Below, piece by piece: positions 6,133-10,232 of a stretch of DNA of 10,232 bases. The notes below the pieces were generated by a model. It saw nothing but the letters and a program-made list of their open reading frames with translations. It did not search any database and had not been told where the DNA came from. The stretch lies in assembly GCA_900552115.1 (NCBI GenBank), contig URYP01000075.1:1-10232 (forward strand), read 5' to 3'. Made by a program: the position numbers and the translations under genes. The stretch comes from an uncultured Oscillospiraceae bacterium (GTDB lineage: Bacteria; Bacillota; Clostridia; Oscillospirales; Acutalibacteraceae). Numbering within the stretch: position 1 is the first letter of the stretch; each line of letters opens with the position of its first letter.

Positions 6133-8328
6133 TCAGAAACGGGTGTGGAAGGTGCGGTTAATGACGTCCATCTGCTGTTCGCGGTTAAGCTTGACAAAGT
6201 TGACCGCGTATCCGGACACTCGCACCGTGAGCTGCGGATACAGCTCCGGATGATCCATCGCGTCCAGCAAAACGTCCCGGTTGAGGACGTTGACATTGAT
6301 ATGATGGCCGGTCTCGTCGAAATACCCATCCAGCAGATGGGCCAGGTTTTCAATTTTTTCTTCCTCGGTTTTGCCCAGCGCACCGGGCACGATGGAAAAG
6401 GTGTAGGAAATGCCGTCCTCCGCCGCATCATAGGAGAGCTTGGCGACCGATTTCATGGAGGCGACACAGCCGCTGACGTCCCGCTTGTGCATGGGATTGG
6501 CGCCCGGGGCAAAGGGTTCGCCCGCCCGGCGGCCGTCGGGAGTGTTGCCGGTCTTTTTACCATACACCACGTTGGAGGTAATGGTGAGGATGGACAGGGT
6601 GGGCTTGGAATGCCGGTAGGTGTGGCGGGTAGCCAGCTTGTCCATAAACCGTTCCACCACTTCGCAGGCGATGGCATCCGCGCGGGGATCGTTGTTGCCG
6701 AAAGCGGGATATTCGCCCTCGATCTCGTAGTCCACTACCAGGCCGGAATCGTCCCTTATGGGTTTGACGGTCGCGTATTTAATGGCGGACAGGCTGTCCA
6801 CCACCACGCTGAAGCCCGCAATGCCGCAGGCGGAGGTGCGCACGATGTCTTCATCGTGCAGCGCCATTTCCAGCTTCTCATACGCATACTTGTCGTGCAT
6901 ATAGTGGATGATGTTCAGGGTGTTGATATACAGCGCGGCCAGCCAGTCGCACATTTTATCGTAGTTGGCATACACTTTGTCGTAATCCAGCACGTCGTCG
7001 GTAATGGCAGGGAATGCCGGCGCGATTTGGTCGCCGGTTTTTTCATCCCGGCCGCCGTTGATGGCGTAAAGCAGCGCTTTGGCCAGATTGGCGCGGGCGC
7101 CGAAAAACTGCATCTGCTTGCCGATCCGCATGGCGCTGACACAGCAGGCTATGCCGTAATCGTCACCGAATTTCTCCCGCATCAGATCGTCGTTTTCATA
7201 CTGGATGGACGACGTTTCGATGGATATGCGGGAACAGAACTTCTTGAAATTTTCCGGAAGCTTCGAGCTCCACAGAATGGTCATGTTGGGCTCGGGAGCC
7301 GGGCCGAGGTTCACAAGGGTGTGCAGGAAACGGAAAGAGGTCTTGGTAACCAGCGTCCGCCCGTCAAGGCCCATACCGCCAATGGCTTCGGTTACCCAGG
7401 TCGGATCGCCGGAGAACAGCTCATCATAAGCAGGGGTACGCAGGAAACGCACCATCCGCAGCTTCATCACAAAGGCGTCCACAATTTCCTGAATCTCGCT
7501 TTCGGTGTATCGGCCGCTCTGCAAATCCCGCTCGGCGTAAATATCGAGGAAGGTGGATACGCGGCCCAGGCTCATCGCTGCGCCGTTCTGCTCCTTTACC
7601 GCGCCAAGATAACCAAAGTAAACCCACTGAACCGCTTCTTTAAAGTCTTTGGCCGGTCCCGATATGTCGTAGCCGTATTTCTCGGCCATGGCTTTCAGCT
7701 CTCCGAGCGCGCGGATCTGCTCGGACAGCTCCTCCAGCTCACGAATTTCTTCCCCATGCAGGCAGGGCGTGGCCCCCACCCGGATTTTCGCCTGCTGTTT
7801 CTGTTCGATCAGGTAGTCTACGCCATAGAGCGCCACCCGGCGGTAATCGCCAATGATGCGGCCACGGCCGTAAGCGTCAGGCAGGCCGGTGATAATACCG
7901 GTGTGCCTGGCCTTTTTCATCTCGTCGGTATAGCAGTCAAATACACCGTCGTTGTGGGTTTTGCGGTAGCGGAAAATGTTTTCCACCTCCGGGTCCATCT
8001 CGCGGTCATAAGCTTTGAGCGAGGTGCGGACCATACGGATGCCGCCGAAAGGGATGATGGCGCGTTTTAAGGGCGCATCGGTCTGCAAGCCCACAATCTC
8101 CTCCAAATCCCGGTCGATGTAGCCGGGCTCGTGAGAGGAGATGGTGGAAATGGTGTGCTCGTCGATATCCAGCACGCCGCCCGCTTTGCGCTCCTGTTCC
8201 ATCAAATCCTTTACCTTGTCGAACAGGCGGCGGGTCTTCTCCGTGGGGCCGGCCAAAAAGCAGTCGTCCCCTTCGTAGGGCGTGTAGTTTTGAATAATAA
8301 AATCGCGTACATTAATGGTATCGGCCAC
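6133..8328 (-). CDS. pflB: Formate C-acetyltransferase (pyruvate formate-lyase)
   Basis: This cytoplasmic glycyl radical enzyme converts pyruvate and CoA to acetyl-CoA and formate during fermentation. The catalytic cysteine pair is in GIACCVSAM (C395 and C396). The radical glycine is G706 in RVSGYAVNF, 25 residues from the end. Other family blocks are NYTPYEGDD near the N-terminus, the stretch around GRGRIIGDYRRVALYG, and NTPDGRRAGEPFAPGANPMH. The adjacent cysteine pair separates true PFL from the diol dehydratase and choline lyase relatives. The protein has 731 residues, slightly short of the E. coli enzyme. I chose the GTG at 8328 because AGGAGG lies eight bases upstream. The alternative ATG at 8406 falls inside the promoter spacer and has no ribosome binding site, so its 26 extra residues are not real. 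It is first in the operon pflB-pflA-DUF3788. Confidence 0.97.
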   Translation of the reverse strand: MADTINVRDFIIQNYTPYEGDDCFLAGPTEKTRRLFDKVKDLMEQERKAGGVLDIDEHTISTISSHEPGYIDRDLEEIVGLQTDAPLKRAIIPFGGIRMVRTSLKAYDREMDPEVENIFRYRKTHNDGVFDCYTDEMKKARHTGIITGLPDAYGRGRIIGDYRRVALYGVDYLIEQKQQAKIRVGATPCLHGEEIRELEELSEQIRALGELKAMAEKYGYDISGPAKDFKEAVQWVYFGYLGAVKEQNGAAMSLGRVSTFLDIYAERDLQSGRYTESEIQEIVDAFVMKLRMVRFLRTPAYDELFSGDPTWVTEAIGGMGLDGRTLVTKTSFRFLHTLVNLGPAPEPNMTILWSSKLPENFKKFCSRISIETSSIQYENDDLMREKFGDDYGIACCVSAMRIGKQMQFFGARANLAKALLYAINGGRDEKTGDQIAPAFPAITDDVLDYDKVYANYDKMCDWLAALYINTLNIIHYMHDKYAYEKLEMALHDEDIVRTSACGIAGFSVVVDSLSAIKYATVKPIRDDSGLVVDYEIEGEYPAFGNNDPRADAIACEVVERFMDKLATRHTYRHSKPTLSILTITSNVVYGKKTGNTPDGRRAGEPFAPGANPMHKRDVSGCVASMKSVAKLSYDAAEDGISYTFSIVPGALGKTEEEKIENLAHLLDGYFDETGHHINVNVLNRDVLLDAMDHPELYPQLTVRVSGYAVNFVKLNREQQMDVINRTFHTRF

Positions 8329-8336
8329 GGGCGGTT

Positions 8337-8342
8337 CCTCCT
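8337..8342 (-). promoter_or_regulatory. Ribosome binding site that sets the pflB GTG start
   Basis: AGGAGG on the minus strand lies eight bases before the GTG at 8328. This full match fixes the start at GTG and not at the upstream ATG. Confidence 0.9.
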
Positions 8343-8354
8343 GTATGCAGTCGC

Positions 8355-8372
8355 GGCCGGCAAAAGCCGACC
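8355..8372 (-). promoter_or_regulatory. Leader hairpin in the pflB 5' UTR
   Basis: On the minus strand GGTCGGC, a TTTT loop and GCCGGCC form a seven-pair stem with one G-U pair. It starts about 15 bases after the predicted transcript start and ends 12 bases before the Shine-Dalgarno sequence. It may protect the mRNA 5' end or modulate ribosome access; no ligand-binding riboswitch class is recognisable. Confidence 0.6.
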
Positions 8373-8393
8373 AGATTCGTCTCTTATAATTCC

Positions 8394-8422
8394 ATTCTAC
8401 AAACATGCCCTTTAAAAGTCAA
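8394..8422 (-). promoter_or_regulatory. pflB promoter, near-consensus sigma-A type
   Basis: TTGACT (8422-8417) and TAGAAT (8399-8394) are separated by exactly 17 bases on the minus strand. The start of transcription should be near 8387, giving a leader of about 60 bases. An inverted TGATT/AATCA pair with a 16-base gap lies just upstream around 8423-8448 and could bind a regulator, but it matches no FNR or Rex consensus that I can identify. Confidence 0.85.
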
Positions 8423-8486
8423 TGATTTCACCGGCATTTCCTCAATCAAAGCAGACAGAAAATGCTGGATAAGTGGACGCGTTTTC

Positions 8487-8549
8487 TCCCTGCCCAAAAG
8501 CAGGGGACAAGGGGGCGAAAATCTATATTGTTTGACGAAGGGCGTCGAA
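8487..8549. repeat. Two small stem-loops upstream of the pfl promoter
   Basis: CCCTGC (8488-8493) pairs with GCAGGG (8500-8505) around a CCAAAA loop. TTTGACG (8531-8537) pairs with CGTCGAA (8543-8549) around AAGGG with one G-U pair. Neither has a T-run. The stretch 8423-8609 has no open reading frame of note; these hairpins are all I see in it. Confidence 0.4.
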
Positions 8550-8609
8550 TGGCAGATAAACACAGATAGGGTTCCCCGCCTGCGGTAAACTATCCGCCCA
8601 CTGGTATGA

Positions 8610-8643
8610 AAACCGCCTCTTTCCTGGTGGAAAGAGGCGGTTT
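8610..8643 (-). terminator. Intrinsic terminator of the lipoprotein gene
   Basis: A perfect 14-base-pair stem (8610-8623 with 8630-8643) has a six-base loop. On the minus strand it is followed by a short T-run, and it lies about ten bases after the lipoprotein stop. It should insulate the lipoprotein gene from the pfl operon downstream. Confidence 0.88.
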
Positions 8644-8653
8644 ATAGGTTGCT

Positions 8654-9193
8654 TTATTCGGATGCCTTTTCAAATACAATGGCTTTTTCCGCGGCTGTAA
8701 ATTCGTCTTCGATTTCCTTGTAATTATCGATGCGGAACATGACTTTGCGTTTGTCGCCATTATTTAGATATATGTATTTATGAGTTTGATGGTAGGAACC
8801 AATGCTTATCTCTTCAATATTTGTAGTAAAGGTAACGTTATAGCGCATGCCCCCATACAGTTCCTGATGAGGAATAGCTGTAACCTCCATATGCTCAAGC
8901 AGCGTAATCCATTGGGATATGATGCTTGAATTACAGGACTGATATTCAGCAACGCTTACTGATTCAATTTTCCGGGCTGTCTCAGCGGCCTTTAGTGTTT
9001 TAATATTTTGAATAAACTGTTCGTACTCTTTCGTCAATTGCGCCGGAGCAGGTATTTCTTCAGGTGTCAGACCATATGGGACTGTGGACATATCCGTGTT
9101 TACTTTATCTAAAGTTCCGGTATTACCCTCTGAACATGAAACACATAGAACCAGCATCGCGAGCGACAGAAAGGTGATAAAAATACGTTTCAT
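8654..9193 (-). CDS. Putative lipoprotein of unknown function
   Basis: The 179-residue product starts with a basic MKR and a hydrophobic stretch to about residue 19, followed by C20 in LCVSC. This looks like a lipoprotein signal peptide with attachment at C20, although the -3 position is cysteine where leucine is usual. The mature part is hydrophilic: an N-terminal segment with EEIPAPAQLTKEYEQ, a probable helix (about residues 52-85), then a strand-rich C-terminal half that may form a small beta fold (YNVTFTTNIEEISIGSY, KYIYLNNGDKRKVMFRID). I do not recognise the family. The ATG is preceded by AGAGGAG at about ten bases. The gene is visibly AT-richer than feo and pfl, sits alone between its own terminator and an AT-rich gap, and may have been acquired. 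Confidence 0.75.
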   Translation of the reverse strand: MKRIFITFLSLAMLVLCVSCSEGNTGTLDKVNTDMSTVPYGLTPEEIPAPAQLTKEYEQFIQNIKTLKAAETARKIESVSVAEYQSCNSSIISQWITLLEHMEVTAIPHQELYGGMRYNVTFTTNIEEISIGSYHQTHKYIYLNNGDKRKVMFRIDNYKEIEDEFTAAEKAIVFEKASE

Positions 9194-9218
9194 ATAGGGA
9201 TATCTCCTCTATCGATTT

Positions 9219-9232
9219 GATACCATGGTATC
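9219..9232. promoter_or_regulatory. Operator-like palindrome upstream of the lipoprotein gene
   Basis: GATACCATGGTATC is a perfect 14-base palindrome placed 25 bases before the lipoprotein ATG, between the ribosome binding site and the expected promoter. Position and symmetry suit a dimeric repressor site. The regulator is unknown and I see no clear -35/-10 pair near it. Confidence 0.45.
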
Positions 9233-9480
9233 TTTCTAAATACTGACATGTTATTTGAGGAAAAAGTAAACAGCAGCTTATTCCGGATGACTTAAGAAGT
9301 CCAATGGCATATACACATCGTCAAAAACCTCATGTGTGAACATGGGGATTATTGTTAATGCTAGCATATAAATTGGACAAAGTAAAGCGTATCTGTAACA
9401 TGTGGTGAATAATATAAAATTGTGCAGAATATAAGATTTCTATGACTGGTTATATAGGGTATTAGAATCAGATATTATTT
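9233..9480. other. AT-rich stretch without recognisable genes
   Basis: No open reading frame with a ribosome binding site is visible on either strand. The only symmetric element is a 10-base palindrome, ATGCTAGCAT, at 9358-9367. TTGGAC (9373-9378) and TAACAT (9396-9401) with 17 bases between them, and TAGAAT at 9463-9468, are weak plus-strand promoter-like matches ahead of the structured block that follows. Confidence 0.5.
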
Positions 9481-9611
9481 TGAGATTCTGAACTCCGAAC
9501 CCAGCGTCTTACTTCGTAAGCCGCCTGAGAAACGCCTCCGGGTGGGAATTTACTCGTCGGTTTAGACGGGCGTTTCGGGGTGTTCGTCGCATGAATCCCG
9601 CCGATTCACGC
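9481..9611 (+). ncRNA. Candidate structured non-coding RNA
   Basis: A GC-rich island without an open reading frame lies in AT-rich intergenic DNA and holds several stems. GCG-T-CTTAC (9504-9512) pairs with GTAAG-C-CGC (9516-9524). GAAACGCC (9529-9536) pairs with GGCGTTTC (9569-9576), enclosing CGTC (9555-9558) with GACG (9565-9568). GCATGAATC (9589-9597) pairs with GATTCACGC (9603-9611) with one mismatch. The terminator stem at 9613-9649 follows directly and carries a T-run in the plus direction, which is why I prefer this strand. The long stem gains a T-G pair only in plus, whereas the last hairpin and the terminator are better paired in minus, so the strand is not settled. The raiA motif of Firmicutes is one class worth testing, but I cannot confirm that from the sequence. 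Confidence 0.45.
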
Positions 9612-9649
9612 AAAAAAGAGCGCACACCCTGCGGGTGTACACTCTTTTT
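9612..9649 (-). terminator. tRNA-Lys terminator, possibly used in both directions
   Basis: On the minus strand AAAAAGAGTGTACACCC, a three-base GCA loop and its complement form a 17-pair stem with two G-U pairs, followed by a run of six T. It begins at the CCA end of the tRNA. In the plus direction the two wobble pairs become C-A mismatches but a five-T run remains, so it could also end a plus-strand RNA. Confidence 0.88.
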
Positions 9650-9724
9650 GGTGACCCATCGGAGATTCGAACTCCGGACACCCTGATTAAAAGTCAGGTG
9701 CTCTGCCAGCTGAGCTAATGATTC
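9649..9724 (-). tRNA. tRNA-Lys (anticodon TTT)
   Basis: This is a 73-base cloverleaf plus an encoded CCA (9651-9649). The anticodon arm is CCTGA-CTTTTAA-TCAGG with the anticodon TTT at 9691-9689. The D arm is GCTC/GAGC, and the T arm is CGGAG-TTCGAAT-CTCCG. The discriminator base is A, normal for lysine. The acceptor stem is odd: the 5' strand GAATCAT faces the 3' strand ATGGGTC, giving an A-G mismatch at 3-70 and a U-G wobble at 4-69. The usual 5' strand for this 3' strand would be GACCCAT. A consensus promoter and a strong terminator flank it, so it is transcribed alone; full function is likely but not certain. Confidence 0.93.
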
Positions 9725-9739
9725 ACATGCAGCTTATTT

Positions 9740-9768
9740 ATTATAACAGCACACCGAGCAAATGTCAA
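9740..9768 (-). promoter_or_regulatory. Consensus promoter of tRNA-Lys
   Basis: TTGACA (9768-9763) and TATAAT (9745-9740) are perfect sigma-A hexamers with exactly 17 bases between them on the minus strand. The -10 ends 15 bases before the tRNA, so transcription should start about eight to ten bases ahead of it, as is usual for stable RNA genes. Confidence 0.95.
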
Positions 9769-9822
9769 CAAAAATTCTTCTTTCTATTCTACATCTGTCA
9801 AAAACATTGGCTGTGATTCTAC

Positions 9823-9886
9823 AAAAAGAGTTCCTATTTCCACCATATAGCTCCAAGGGGCACCGTTCCCTATGCGATAGAGACTC
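9823..9886 (-). terminator. Probable terminator of the nitroreductase gene
   Basis: On the minus strand GAGTCTCTAT (9886-9877) pairs with ATAGGAACTC (9837-9828), with one C-A mismatch and one U-G pair, and is followed by TTTTTG. The 39-base loop can fold a small inner AGGG/CCCT stem. It lies 16 bases after the nitroreductase stop and before the tRNA promoter. The loop is long for an intrinsic terminator, so the call is moderate. Confidence 0.45.
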
Positions 9887-9902
9887 CCTTATAGCACAGT
9901 TC

Positions 9903-10232
9903 TCAAAAGACCTCCCAATGAACTTGATCCACCGGCAATTCTTCGATGCGGTGTGGGGCCGGATGCGTCTCCGGCATCCCGAGCGAAAGGATTGCTTCCA
10001 AACGGTAATGGGTAGGGACATGCAACGCGCTTTGCACATATTCCTCCGTGCTTCTCCCATCGGGGGCCTCACGCAGCCTTCCCTGAATCCAGCAGCTGCC
10101 AAGCCCCAAAGCGTCCGCCATCAAATGCATATTGGCCATAGCAATCGAGCAATCCTCCACCCATACATCGGATTTCTCTGCATCGGCAAATACAACAATT
10201 GCACAATCCGCGTGTTGCAGCATCTTTGCCGA
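9903..10232 (-). CDS. Nitroreductase family protein, C-terminal part
   Basis: The visible 109 residues are the C-terminal part of an FMN-dependent nitroreductase-fold oxidoreductase; the gene continues past the window edge, so the start is not seen. Family blocks are HADCAIVVFAD, then the helix VEDCSIAMANMHLMADALGLGSCWIQ (split here: VEDCSIAMANMH and LMADALGLGSCWIQ), then EEYVQSALHVPTHYRLEAILSLGMP in three parts (EEYVQSALHVP, THYRLEA, ILSLGMP), and a terminal VHWEVF. The LGLGSCWIQ and ILSLGMP blocks are typical of small Clostridia nitroreductases that reduce quinones, flavins or nitro compounds with NAD(P)H. The exact substrate cannot be inferred. It stands upstream of tRNA-Lys on the same strand but is separated from it by a probable terminator and the tRNA promoter. 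Confidence 0.9.
   Translation of the reverse strand, partial: SAKMLQHADCAIVVFADAEKSDVWVEDCSIAMANMHLMADALGLGSCWIQGRLREAPDGRSTEEYVQSALHVPTHYRLEAILSLGMPETHPAPHRIEELPVDQVHWEVF

Noticed and set aside
5911..8070. Very long plus-strand reading frame of 719 codons opposite pflB and pflA.
   Set aside because: It mirrors the codon structure of pflB, crosses the pflB-pflA gap and shows no family motifs, while the minus strand encodes complete PflB and PflA with catalytic residues. Length alone comes from the base composition.
6133..8328. PflB homologue might be a different glycyl radical enzyme (choline or diol lyase).
   Set aside because: Two adjacent cysteines in IACCVS and a neighbouring activase without a ferredoxin insert are specific to pyruvate formate-lyase; other glycyl radical lyases carry a single GCVE-type cysteine.
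9482..9724. Direct-repeat pair around 9482-9676 as the ends of an integrated element.
   Set aside because: Only about 170 bases separate the repeats, nothing between them encodes an integrase or cargo, and the repeat has an inserted base. It is kept only as a low-level finding.
9734..10102. Minus-strand reading frame of 122 codons across the nitroreductase end and the tRNA promoter.
   Set aside because: It overlaps the nitroreductase frame, runs through a terminator and the perfect tRNA promoter, and has no family pattern.

Overview
The window reads as chromosome of an anaerobic, fermentative, low-oxygen Clostridia-type Firmicute, probably in the Oscillospiraceae/Ruminococcaceae range. This is an inference from AGGAGG-type ribosome binding sites, consensus sigma-A promoters, a tRNA gene with encoded CCA, a pyruvate formate-lyase system, an anaerobic ferrous-iron importer and fairly GC-rich coding sequence.

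Layout. (1) 36-2467, minus strand: a feoA-feoB ferrous iron uptake operon in which feoB starts with TTG overlapping the feoA stop. (2) 2468-2590: a short divergent promoter region. (3) 2591-4788, plus strand: a five-helix membrane protein (DUF975-like) followed by an AI-2E/PerM-family transporter, ending at a strong bidirectional terminator at 4818-4852. (4) 8422-4855, minus strand: the pfl operon with a consensus promoter, a leader hairpin, pflB (GTG start at 8328), an intercistronic stem-loop, pflA (start at 6060) and a small DUF3788 protein. (5) 8610-9193, minus strand: a visibly AT-richer putative lipoprotein gene with its own terminator and an operator-like palindrome upstream. (6) 9233-9650: a gene-free stretch, first AT-rich and featureless, then a compact GC-rich block (9481-9611) with several good stems that is best explained as a structured non-coding RNA. 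(7) 9649-9768, minus strand: a single tRNA-Lys(TTT) with a perfect consensus promoter and a strong terminator, but a mismatched acceptor stem. (8) 9823-10232, minus strand: the 3' part of a nitroreductase-family gene with a probable terminator.

How the parts work together. FeoB and FeoA supply Fe(II), which the iron-sulfur enzyme PflA needs to install the glycyl radical on PflB; PflB then splits pyruvate to acetyl-CoA and formate. The two operons are independently transcribed and converge functionally only through anaerobic metabolism. The DUF3788 gene sits 24 bases after pflA and ahead of the shared terminator, so it is probably co-transcribed with pfl, but its role is unknown.

The protein-coding content is mostly ordinary core metabolism. 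The least explained signal is around the tRNA: a GC-rich structured intergenic block, a tRNA-Lys whose acceptor stem departs from its own 3' strand, and a T-arm-like sequence repeated about 170 bases away. No CRISPR array, transposase, integrase or defence gene is visible.
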